This document shows positions 8,001-14,081 of a stretch of DNA of 14,984 nt, piece after piece. The notes beneath the pieces were generated by a model. That model saw only the letters and a program-made list of their open reading frames with translations. It ran no database searches and was not told the DNA's origin. The stretch comes from an uncultured Lachnospiraceae bacterium (GTDB lineage: Bacteria > Bacillota > Clostridia > Lachnospirales > Lachnospiraceae): contig CAJURF010000086.1 of the NCBI GenBank assembly GCA_910588825.1, positions 1-14,984 of the forward strand. Direction: 5' to 3'. The translations under genes were made by a program, and so were the position numbers. The number at the start of each line of letters is the position of its first letter. Positions within the stretch are counted from its first letter, which is position 1.

Positions 8001-9243
8001 GGGGCTTCAGGAGATTTCCATCCCAGCTTCTGTAGACACTGTTCCAAAAGGCGCTTTCCAGGGATGTACCAGCCTTACCTGCGTCCGTCTGGAAGAAGGC
8101 GTGACGAAGATTGATGCCAGCGCGTTTAACGGCTGTGACAGCCTGCAGACCGTCGTCCTTCCGGACAGCATTGAAGAAGTTCATGAAAATGCATTTGACA
8201 GAAACGAAAAGATTGAACTTGTATGCAGCAGCCATAAGAAAGATTCTCCTGTCATAAAAGCAGTAGAGAACATAACAGGGGCCAGGGCGGTGACTATAGA
8301 CGTGGAGATTGATCCTCCTTCCGGACAGATGCAGTTCACATACGGCGGACCGGGGAAGACCTTTACCGCCTCCGTCTGCGTGGACGGCAAGGCCGATGAG
8401 GAGCGCAGGATAACCTGGAAATATCCAGTTACCCAGGCTTACCTGTTCGATGTGAATGAAAAAGAAAACAGCCTTACCGTGACACCTGTGCAGGTGACGG
8501 CAGAGGGTGAGGCAGTGGTAATCCAGGCGGTGGATGAAAAATCTGGAAAGTATAGATCCGTTACACTGACCACAAAAGCAGACGATGACCATAACCCCGT
8601 CGTACCATCGACAGTGCCTACAGATACGCCGTCGATAACGCCGGCTCCATCCATGACACCCATACCCACAGGAACCATAACGCCTGTACCACAGCCAAAA
8701 GCATCTCAGATACTCAAAAACAGATATGACTCAAAAGGAAAACGGCTGAAAGTAATGGCCGGGTCCCGGCTGACACAGGTGGTCACTGGAGCTAAGACAA
8801 ACGTTACTTTCACATCCTCCGACTCAAAAGTAGCAAAAGTCGGAAAGACTACCGGCGTGATCAGGTTTGTGGGAGCCGGAAAAGCAGTCATTACCGCAAA
8901 AGCTGCAGAAACTAAGGAATATAGAGCAGCCAGCAAAAAAGTAACCTTTTATGTGGTTCCCAGAACAGCCGCGGTAAAATCTCTAAAATCCAATAAAAAA
9001 GGACGGGTGACCATCAAAGGCAGTAATGGGGCAAAAGACAACAGTGGTTACCAGATCCTATATAAGCATAACGGGAAGACCAGGAAAGTCAGCGTCAAAG
9101 GCAGAAAATCTGTGACAAAAACATTCAAAAAACTGAAATCCGGCAAGGCTTTCAAAGTAAAGATACGTGCTTATAAAAAGGTAGATGGTGTGACCTATTA
9201 TGGGAAATATGGAAAATGGAAGACGCTTAAAAGAGTAAGGTAG
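5060..9243 (+). pseudogene. 5'-truncated multidomain surface protein (Ig-like/PPC-like/InlB-like/BspA-LRR/FN3-like)
   Basis: A long open frame (first ATG 5110, 1377 codons) encodes a modular extracellular protein. By residue from 5110: partial Ig-like module 1-60; PPC-like sandwich about 73-173; Ig-like modules about 174-480; second PPC-like domain about 483-587; InlB-type repeat segment ending LYARWG near 817-864; BspA-type leucine-rich repeats (AFxGCxxLxxxxLP pattern) about 923-1033; Pro/Thr/Ser-rich linker about 1160-1197; Big_2-like domain to about 1283; FN3-like C-terminus with YGKYGKWKTLK. There is no signal peptide, RBS or promoter. Homology to an internal module starts before the ATG: IRSISVDATPKS is encoded in another frame from 5060, then IDLCGMELSITYTDG in the main frame, implying an out-of-frame deletion of about nine residues. 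It is best read as the remnant of a secreted adhesin-like gene. No sortase signal or transmembrane anchor is present. Confidence 0.75.
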
Positions 9244-9263
9244 GGGTCGGGATGTAAACTAAT

Positions 9264-9330
9264 GAGCGCATAGTACCGAACGGTACGCTGCGTGGTGCGG
9301 AAGGGGAGGGTAGAATCTCCCCTATCCGAT
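9264..9330 (+). mobile_element. Group II intron 3' end (domains V and VI), remnant
   Basis: Domain V: AGC triad at 9265-9267; the lower stem pairs GCGCA (9266-9270) with TGCGT (9289-9293), including a G-U pair; two-base bulges TA and GC; upper stem GTACC/GGTAC closed by a four-base loop. Domain VI: GGA (9299-9301), A9302 and GGGGAG (9303-9308) pair with CTCCCC (9317-9322), T9323 and TCC (9325-9327), leaving A9324 bulged. A9324 is the seventh base from the predicted 3' splice site after CCGAT at 9330, exactly where the branch-point adenosine belongs. No intron-encoded reverse transcriptase or domain I-III sequence is present upstream, so this is an inactive fragment or a heavily deleted intron. 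The four-base loop (GAAC) is not GNRA, which is a reason for some caution. Confidence 0.7.
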
Positions 9331-9399
9331 TAGCATAATGCGAGAAATAAGAAATTGACATCAGCACATGCCGTTACCCGCCCGCCCTGATTCTATCTG

Positions 9400-9756
9400 A
9401 TGTCTGTGAAGACAGAAGGCATTAGAATTGCTGAGATACCTGCAGATATAGAATGGGCCATGCTTATTGCATATCATAGGGGAAAGCTGGAAACAATAAA
9501 AGAGAGTGCTTTTTACGAAAAATACAAGATGTTTTCCCGGCAAAATGACATGGTGGTTACGCCAAAAGGATGCAGCGCTGTCCGGGTGGAACGGGAGATA
9601 CCCATTTCCCATCTGGAGAAAAAATGCCTGCAGGCACTCAGCGAAAAAAAGAGGGCAAAAGGTATTGCAATGGCAAACGATATCTGTAAACAGTATCGAA
9701 GAACCGGCAGATACTTTGATGAGATTCTCGAAAGTGTTGGAGGGGGTAAGGGATGA
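9400..9756 (+). CDS. Hypothetical protein, first gene of an overlapping pair; possibly 5'-truncated
   Basis: The product has 118 residues, is Lys/Arg-rich and mostly helical by appearance, with no signal peptide or membrane segment. Features are an N-terminal EIPADIEWAMLIAYHRGKLE helix, a central YEKYKMFSRQNDMVV stretch, and a C-terminal helix with CKQYRRTGRYFDEIL. I do not recognise the family. No ribosome binding site precedes the ATG at 9400, and an in-frame stop lies at 9388-9390. Since the group II intron fragment ends only 70 nt upstream, the original start may have been lost. The gene overlaps the next one by an ATGA junction, so the two are translationally coupled. A two-gene small-protein layout in an accessory region suggests, but does not prove, a toxin-antitoxin-like or mobile-element cargo module. 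Confidence 0.55.
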   Translation: MSVKTEGIRIAEIPADIEWAMLIAYHRGKLETIKESAFYEKYKMFSRQNDMVVTPKGCSAVRVEREIPISHLEKKCLQALSEKKRAKGIAMANDICKQYRRTGRYFDEILESVGGGKG

Positions 9757-10181
9757 ACAGGATTGAACTGAAGTTATGCGACACACAGGGGCGGCTGTTT
9801 GAAAAATCCTTTGATGAAGGATATGACAGCGAGAGTTTTATCCGTTCATTTATGAATTCCTCTGTTGCCGAGAACCTTGATTCTACATACAACAGAATGC
9901 AGTGGGCGGGTGAAGAATATCTTATGGAAGAACTGCGGAGTGAATTTAACTTTAAAAAGAGCAGTCAGCCCTATGCAAAAGAAGTCTTATTTTGGATCGG
10001 CTATATCTACCGTTACTGGCATTTGTATACCGGTGAAAGCAGTAAAACAATACTGCGCATCGCCCCTGTGCGGACGATGCGCAGAAATTACATGATGTTC
10101 CATACAATGGCTCCGGAAATGGCCGTTGAGGATCTGCGTGAGATTTATGTGCAGAAACAATCTGAAGTGGAGGAAGAATAA
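9753..10181 (+). CDS. Hypothetical protein, second gene of the overlapping pair
   Basis: The product has 142 residues with an acidic C-terminus (KQSEVEEE) and no signal peptide. The middle is rich in aromatic residues (VLFWIGYIYRYWHLYTGES), followed by ILRIAPVRTMRRNYMMFHTMAPEMAVEDLREIY, a distinctive motif that should find homologues easily. The start at 9753 shares ATGA with the stop of the preceding gene, and GGAGGGGG lies about 10-15 nt upstream. The family is not recognised. It has a clear RBS and intact ends, whereas its partner may be truncated. Together they form a small cassette between the intron remnant and the promoter of the aldehyde dehydrogenase. A toxin-antitoxin-like role is speculation from size and coupling only. 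Confidence 0.65.
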   Translation: MNRIELKLCDTQGRLFEKSFDEGYDSESFIRSFMNSSVAENLDSTYNRMQWAGEEYLMEELRSEFNFKKSSQPYAKEVLFWIGYIYRYWHLYTGESSKTILRIAPVRTMRRNYMMFHTMAPEMAVEDLREIYVQKQSEVEEE

Positions 10182-10211
10182 AGCCCGCAGACGGTCATTT
10201 TCTTTCTGATC

Positions 10212-10228
10212 TATTCCAATTAAGAATA
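10212..10228 (+). promoter_or_regulatory. Candidate LysR-type operator (T-N11-A box) upstream of the aldehyde dehydrogenase
   Basis: TATTC-N7-GAATA is a perfect inverted repeat containing the T-N11-A pattern typical of LysR-type regulators. Its centre at 10220 is about 64 nt upstream of the predicted transcription start near 10284, the usual location of the LysR recognition site. A LysR gene lies downstream at 12488-13399. That this regulator binds here is inferred. Confidence 0.45.
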
Positions 10229-10248
10229 CCAAAAAGGAAAAGAAAGAA

Positions 10249-10277
10249 TTGTTTACAGGACATGGAATCGCTATACT
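10249..10277 (+). promoter_or_regulatory. Sigma-A promoter of the aldehyde dehydrogenase gene
   Basis: TTGTTT at 10249-10254 and TATACT at 10272-10277 are separated by 17 nt. A start near 10284 would give a 37-nt leader containing the CAGGAGGAG ribosome binding site (10307-10315) just before the ATG at 10321. Confidence 0.6.
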
Positions 10278-10320
10278 AAAATAATCATACCAGAAATATT
10301 TCAGAACAGGAGGAGAGTAT

Positions 10321-11742
10321 ATGCGGGAATTTGACCTGTTTATCAATGGGGAATGGGTGCGTCCAAAAGAAGAAAACTGGATTGAAAACAAGAATCCAGC
10401 GACAGGAGAGGTTTTCTGCCGTGTCTGTGCGGCCGGAAAACAGGAAGTGGAAGCAGCGCTGGCTGGAGCTTACGCGGCCAGGAAAAGCTGGGGTAAGACT
10501 CTTGCGAAAGAGCGGGAGCGTATACTGCTGAAAGCGGCTGGCTATCTGGAAGCAAATAAGGAAAAGTATCTGCCTGTTCTGATAGACGAGAGCGGATCTT
10601 CCATAACAAAAATGTCAGCGGAAATAGACAGCTGTGTGGATATTCTGCGGACAGCGGCCGGAGAGTGCTGCCGGGTGGCCGGCGGTGTGATACAGGGGGA
10701 ATATCCCAATCATCTGTCCTATTATACTAGAAATCCCTTGGGAGTCGTTGTGGGAATCGCTCCTTTTAACTATCCGCTGTTTCTGGCAATGGACAAAGCG
10801 GCATTTGCCCTTGCCATGGGAAATACATTTATTCTGAAACCGTCCTCTCATACGCCGGTATCCGGCCTGGTTATAGCAGAATGCATGGAGCAGGCGGGAC
10901 TGCCAAAAGGGGTATTGAGTGTGCTTCCCGGGCCCGGACTGGTGGTGGGGGACATTCTGGCGGCAGATTCCAGAGTAAGGATGGTGGCGCTCACAGGCTC
11001 CAGCGCGCTGGGGAGAAAAATTGCCCAGCAGGCAGCGTCTTCTTTGAAACGATACTCTCTGGAGCTGGGCGGCAAAAATCCTATGTTGGTATTGAAGGAC
11101 TTTGACCCGGAGAAGGCGGCGGAGCTGGCCTCTTTTGGGGGGTATTTCCACCAGGGGCAGATCTGTATGGCAGCCAGCAGGATTGTGGCGGAGGCTCCCA
11201 TTTATGAGAAATTCTGTGAGGCATTGGCAAAAAAAGCGAAAGAAACCGTGGTGGGCGATCCCCACAATCCGGAAACAATTGTAGGGCCGCTGATTGATGA
11301 ACGGCAGTGCCAGGTTTTAGATGAGCTGGTGGAGGATGCGGTTTCCAAGGGGGCAAAGGTTCTTGCCGGGGGCAGGCACAAAGGGCCTTATTATGAACCC
11401 ACCCTGCTTGCGGATGTGACCCAGGAAATGAAAGTCTTTTATGAAGAATGTTTTGGTCCGGTAATCAGTGTGGTACGCGGGGCCGATGCCCGCCAGGGGC
11501 TGGAGCTGTGCAATGATAACCAGTATGGGCTGTCAAGCGCAATATTGACCAATGACATTACTCTGGCATTCTCCCTGGCGGAGGAGATGGAGGCCGGGAT
11601 GGTGCATATCAATGAGTCTACTGTGGTAGGTTCTACCAGGGCGCCTTTCGGGGGCGTTAAGATGAGCGGAGTCGGAAGGGAGAATGGTTCCTTTTCAGCA
11701 GAAGAATATACAGAAGTAAAGTGGATTACGGTACAGCATTAA
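10321..11742 (+). CDS. NAD(P)-dependent aldehyde dehydrogenase (benzaldehyde/vanillin dehydrogenase-like)
   Basis: This 473-residue soluble enzyme of the ALDH superfamily oxidises an aldehyde to its carboxylic acid with NAD(P)+. The catalytic residues are present: Asn150 in APFNYPL, Glu248 in LELGGKNP, and the nucleophile Cys282 in GQICMAASR. ECFGPVISV and the C-terminal GGVKMSGVGRENG are also typical. By eye the sequence is closest to the benzaldehyde/vanillin dehydrogenase branch, but the substrate is not certain. The ATG at 10321 follows AGGAGGAG at ideal spacing and has its own promoter and a candidate LysR box. The gene is closed by a strong terminator, so it forms a single-gene unit. 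The neighbouring LpdD-like, LysR, VOC and SDR genes suggest metabolism of an aromatic or other small carbonyl compound. Confidence 0.92.
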   Translation: MREFDLFINGEWVRPKEENWIENKNPATGEVFCRVCAAGKQEVEAALAGAYAARKSWGKTLAKERERILLKAAGYLEANKEKYLPVLIDESGSSITKMSAEIDSCVDILRTAAGECCRVAGGVIQGEYPNHLSYYTRNPLGVVVGIAPFNYPLFLAMDKAAFALAMGNTFILKPSSHTPVSGLVIAECMEQAGLPKGVLSVLPGPGLVVGDILAADSRVRMVALTGSSALGRKIAQQAASSLKRYSLELGGKNPMLVLKDFDPEKAAELASFGGYFHQGQICMAASRIVAEAPIYEKFCEALAKKAKETVVGDPHNPETIVGPLIDERQCQVLDELVEDAVSKGAKVLAGGRHKGPYYEPTLLADVTQEMKVFYEECFGPVISVVRGADARQGLELCNDNQYGLSSAILTNDITLAFSLAEEMEAGMVHINESTVVGSTRAPFGGVKMSGVGRENGSFSAEEYTEVKWITVQH

Positions 11743-11763
11743 GGAACTGTAGCAACTGAAAAC

Positions 11764-11807
11764 AGCCGCTTCACAACAGTATTGGGTTGTGGGGCGGCTT
11801 CTTTTTT
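11764..11807 (+). terminator. Intrinsic terminator of the aldehyde dehydrogenase gene
   Basis: AGCCGCTTCACAAC pairs with GTTGTGGGGCGGCT (14 bp with two G-U pairs), with an 8-nt loop and a TCTTTTTT tract. It lies 22 nt after the stop codon. Confidence 0.85.
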
Positions 11808-11887
11808 AGAATAATTTCGGCCCAGGTATCAAATAATAGAGTGATTGGAGCGTATGAAAAACGGTTCATAGATAATTTATTAGCAAA

Positions 11888-12045
11888 GGAACTGTAGGAA
11901 AATAACTGACACATCTTGACTTGTCTATTTCTCCGATTGCACAGGTCAAAAAGTCTCGGCGATGCCCGCATCGCCTGCATTTTTTGACCTGCACACTCGA
12001 AGAAATATCCTGCGCAATCTGTATCATTTATTTTTCTACAGTTCC
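11888..12045. repeat. 158-bp MITE-like inverted repeat
   Basis: Two 78-nt arms (11888-11965 and 11968-12045) are reverse complements at about 76% of positions with no gaps, around a 2-nt centre. The outer 18 nt match at 17 positions (GGAACTGTAG at the tip), and the innermost 8 bp (GGCGATGC/GCATCGCC) and the CAGGTCAAAAA block are perfect. It contains no coding sequence. The centre is related to the ispF terminator at about 5017-5059, so this is probably a dispersed element. It lies in the leader region of the LpdD-like gene. A clear target-site duplication was not found. Confidence 0.7.
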
Positions 12046-12069
12046 AAATTAAGGAAAGAGGTGTTATAA

Positions 12070-12501
12070 TTGCTGTACCAGATCAATGAAGAAACACAGC
12101 GCAGTTTAAAACAGTATGTGATAACCATTCATGAAGGCAGATATGAGGTGCACCTGATGGCTGTCAGATGCGGTGTGGACTGGAATGTAATTATTACAGG
12201 GGGAGACCGGCATCATGTGGGAGCGCTTGCCCTGGGGGTGCCTGCGTATATTGAGGGGGACAGGAACCGCCCTACAGTTTCGGTGAGTTCCTTGTGCGTA
12301 CCCGGACATAAGGACGATGAGCTGGCGCGGCTTGCCGTCTGTGAACTGGTGCAGCATTTTTCGGCAGCGGTGTCAGTATCTGTGGGGATACATATGGACA
12401 AGGCGTCGGGAGAGGATATCAGCTGGTTTTGTAAAGCCGCCCTGTTGTGCTGCAGGAAACTGGAAGAACAAGTCGAGATGACAGATTGTGGGAATGAGTG
12501 A
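12070..12501 (+). CDS. LpdD-like protein (prenylated-flavin decarboxylase accessory family)
   Basis: This 143-residue cytoplasmic protein resembles the small LpdD/BsdD subunit associated with UbiD-type, prenylated-FMN-dependent aromatic acid decarboxylases such as gallate decarboxylase, where it is thought to help cofactor handling. Matching segments are IITGGDRHHVGALALGVP (about 41-58), SVSSLCVPGHKDDELARLAV (about 71-90) and VSVGIHMDKASGEDI (about 104-118). No UbiD or UbiX gene is in the window, so here it is an orphan. The start is TTG at 12070, preceded by GGAAAGAGG; no better ATG exists in frame. Its end overlaps the LysR gene, so the two are probably one transcript. The palindromic repeat immediately upstream lies in the leader. 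The family call is from remembered motif patterns and is moderately certain. Confidence 0.7.
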   Translation: MLYQINEETQRSLKQYVITIHEGRYEVHLMAVRCGVDWNVIITGGDRHHVGALALGVPAYIEGDRNRPTVSVSSLCVPGHKDDELARLAVCELVQHFSAAVSVSVGIHMDKASGEDISWFCKAALLCCRKLEEQVEMTDCGNE

Positions 12502-13399
12502 AGTGACATTTGAACAGTTAGAATTTTTTATGCTGATTGAGAAATATAAAAGTTTTTCCAGAGCTGCAGAGGAGAATTATCTTTCTCAGTCCACCATATC
12601 GAAAAAGATTAAGGCCCTTGAGAAAGAGCTGGGTGTGGAGCTGTTTATCCGCGCGGCGAGAAATACTGAATTGACTGATGCCGGAAAAGAGTTTTCTTTG
12701 TTTGCCCATCGTGTGATGAATGAATATTACATGATGAAACAGACATTGAAAGATTTTGGGAAAAACAGAAAGAAGCTGGTGATCTGCGCCATTCCCATAG
12801 CGCCAAAATTTGGACTGCTGAAAGTAATCCGCGCATTTTGCCAGTATTATACCAATGTGGATGTGGAATTAATCGAGCAGAATACAGATTCCATTATCCG
12901 GTCACTGGAACAGGGAAGCTGTGATATGGCGTTTATCCGCAGAAGATACATCCCGGACAGGGACTACAGCGCTTATCCTCTTCTGAAAGATGAACTGGTG
13001 CTGGTGGTGGGGAAGAAACATCCTCTGGCAAAAGAACGGAGTATTTTTCTCAGAGATGCCCGGTATGAAAATTTTATTTTTCTCGGGACAAATACAGGAT
13101 TGTACCGGATCTGCATGGATGAGTGTAAAAAAGCCGGTTTTATCCCCAGGGCGAAAGAGCGGAACATTCGTATTGAGACCCTGGAAGAACTTCTGGTGGA
13201 GGGAGATTGCGCCTCTTTGCTGATGAACAGTGCAGCTCAGCGGCTGTCTTCCGATCAGCTGAAGATTATATCGTTAAAAGAACATCCCCAGATGGATGTG
13301 TGCCTCGTGGTGAAACTGAAACAGCTGACGGATCTGAAGAAAACATTTATTGAATTTGCAACGGATTATATGTTAGATGAATATAATCAGGAGGTCTGA
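12488..13399 (+). CDS. LysR-family transcriptional regulator
   Basis: This 303-residue DNA-binding regulator has an N-terminal winged helix-turn-helix (about residues 5-65: TFEQLEFFMLIEKYKSFSRA, LSQSTISKKIKALEKELGVE, LFIR, TDAG), a linker helix, and a C-terminal periplasmic-binding-protein-like effector domain (about 93-300). Start candidates are GTG 12488 and ATG 12494; neither has a clear ribosome binding site. The gene overlaps the 3' end of the LpdD-like gene by 8-14 nt, so translation is probably coupled. LysR regulators usually activate adjacent genes in response to a small-molecule ligand. A T-N11-A box precedes the aldehyde dehydrogenase at 10321, a plausible target. Unlike many LysR genes it is not divergent from its neighbours. 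The effector is unknown. Confidence 0.93.
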   Translation: MGMSEVTFEQLEFFMLIEKYKSFSRAAEENYLSQSTISKKIKALEKELGVELFIRAARNTELTDAGKEFSLFAHRVMNEYYMMKQTLKDFGKNRKKLVICAIPIAPKFGLLKVIRAFCQYYTNVDVELIEQNTDSIIRSLEQGSCDMAFIRRRYIPDRDYSAYPLLKDELVLVVGKKHPLAKERSIFLRDARYENFIFLGTNTGLYRICMDECKKAGFIPRAKERNIRIETLEELLVEGDCASLLMNSAAQRLSSDQLKIISLKEHPQMDVCLVVKLKQLTDLKKTFIEFATDYMLDEYNQEV

Positions 13400-13400
13400 C

Positions 13401-13537
13401 GCTGTCTATATATCCGCCAATTATACTCAAGAGCATACGTATTTGCCAAATGATTTGCTGTTTTGCTTGAAACAGTGAAGACTTGCTGGCAAATCATTTG
13501 GCTCGCGGGTATATTTAGGGACGGATATATAGATAGC
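13401..13537. repeat. 137-bp inverted-repeat element after lysR
   Basis: The outer 16 nt (13401-13416 and 13522-13537) are reverse complements at 15 positions, with sequence GCTGTCTATATATCCG at the left tip. A perfect 14-bp inner pair, GCCAAATGATTTGC (13445-13458) with GCAAATCATTTGGC (13489-13502), encloses a small CTGTTT/AAACAG hairpin. It begins one base after the lysR stop. There is no T tract, so it looks more like a non-autonomous mobile palindrome than a terminator. Confidence 0.6.
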
Positions 13538-13645
13538 ATAATGGTCCAGAATAACCAGCACTTTGATAATATAATATATTTACCTGGGGAGCCGATAGGG
13601 TGTGAATACCTCTGTTCCGAGCCTTGGAAGGAAGGAGGCGTTTTT

Positions 13646-13732
13646 ATGAGTACATATGAAGAATTCATGGTATTGCTTACTATGGGATTACTTATTGTTG
13701 CCATTTTAAACTATATGGACCATAAAAAATAG
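13646..13732 (+). CDS. Putative holin-like toxin (type I toxin peptide)
   Basis: This 28-residue peptide consists of MSTYEEF, a single hydrophobic segment of about 17 residues (MVLLTMGLLIVAILNYM) and a basic DHKK tail. It fits the putative holin-like toxin family of Firmicutes, whose members begin MSTYE and end with lysines after one membrane helix. Such peptides insert into the cytoplasmic membrane and are normally silenced by an antisense RNA. The start at 13646 has a strong AAGGAGG site (13633-13639) with 6-nt spacing; a longer in-frame start at 13463 has no such support. A TATAAT at 13570-13575 could be the -10 of its promoter, but no good -35 is seen. A bidirectional terminator overlaps the stop codon, and a strong antisense promoter lies downstream. 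Confidence 0.75.
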   Translation: MSTYEEFMVLLTMGLLIVAILNYMDHKK

Positions 13733-13826
13733 CACCCCCGCTCTAGCAAAGTAAAGGTGCTATTTTTTATAACCTAATCTGCGCCGGAAACGGATAGGTG
13801 TAAGCTATCGTATCGGCTTCCTTGTT
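13724..13826 (-). ncRNA. Candidate antisense RNA antitoxin, par/RNA II-like layout
   Basis: The extent is predicted from the minus-strand promoter (-10 at 13838-13833) to the shared hairpin. The + strand sequence GATAGGTGT at 13793-13801 inside this RNA resembles GATAGGGTGT at 13594-13603 in the toxin mRNA leader, so the RNA could pair with the toxin leader as direct repeats do in Enterococcus par. Existence and pairing are inferred. Confidence 0.4.
13725..13768. terminator. Bidirectional terminator shared by toxin mRNA and candidate antisense RNA
   Basis: AAAAATAGCACC (13725-13736) pairs perfectly with GGTGCTATTTTT (13756-13767). The stem is flanked by A and T runs on the two sides, so it can terminate transcription on both strands. 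It overlaps the toxin stop codon. Confidence 0.8.
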
Positions 13827-13861
13827 AAGTATATTATATGTCATGTATACGGATTTTTCAA
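13826..13861 (-). promoter_or_regulatory. Minus-strand promoter for a candidate antisense antitoxin RNA
   Basis: On the minus strand TTGAAA (13861-13856) and TATAAT (13838-13833) are separated by exactly 17 nt, a near-consensus sigma-A promoter. Transcription would start near 13826 and run toward the toxin gene, ending at the bidirectional hairpin near 13724, giving an RNA of about 100 nt. No protein gene on that strand would use this promoter. Confidence 0.6.
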
Positions 13862-13873
13862 CTACTTTTATAG

Positions 13874-13935
13874 AAACCCCATATTCCACCCAGAGACTGA
13901 TAAAAACAGTCTCTGGGTGGAATATGGGGTTTTTT
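13874..13935 (+). terminator. 26-bp perfect hairpin with T tract
   Basis: The arms 13874-13899 and 13907-13932 are perfect reverse complements (left arm begins AAACCCCATATTCC), with a 7-nt loop ATAAAAA and T6 at 13930-13935. It has the form of a very strong intrinsic terminator for + strand transcription, but no + strand gene lies between it and the preceding terminator at 13768. It may insulate the VOC gene or be a remnant of a repeat. Confidence 0.7.
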
Positions 13936-13979
13936 GTGGTTCTATTCAATAATAGAATTGTTCACATGCTGAAACGGAA

Positions 13980-14008
13980 TTGTTTAAAAGCACTAAAAAT
14001 ATTAAAAT
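13980..14008 (+). promoter_or_regulatory. Candidate promoter of the VOC gene
   Basis: TTGTTT at 13980-13985 and TAAAAT at 14003-14008 are spaced by 17 nt in an AT-rich stretch, giving a leader of about 67 nt before the start codon at 14082. Other AT-rich hexamers nearby are possible. Confidence 0.4.
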
Positions 14009-14081
14009 GACAATCAAAAGAACGGAATATTTGATTATAAAACATAAATTAACTGTAAAAAATACCAGAAAAGGAGGATTC

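Noticed and set aside
7906..8592. 228-codon minus-strand frame
   Set aside because: It is antisense to the LRR and linker region of the surface protein, with no RBS or recognisable domain.
8900..9243. Sortase anchor or choline-binding repeats at the C-terminus of the surface protein
   Set aside because: No LPxTG-like motif, hydrophobic segment or aromatic repeat is present; the end is FN3-like and basic.
5060..9330. The whole surface-protein segment as cargo in domain IV of an intact group II intron
   Set aside because: The space between ispF and the reading frame is far too small to hold domains I-III, so the intron is only a 3' remnant.
9355..9383. TTGACA before the small gene at 9400 as its promoter
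   Set aside because: The expected -10 position is GC-rich (CCGCCC), so the match is probably chance.
13463..13645. Longer 89-codon version of the holin-like toxin
   Set aside because: The extension runs through a palindromic repeat and has no RBS; the 28-codon form has both a strong RBS and the typical family start.
13822..14010. 62-codon + strand frame over the 26-bp hairpin
   Set aside because: It reads through a perfect palindrome, has no RBS and resembles no known protein.
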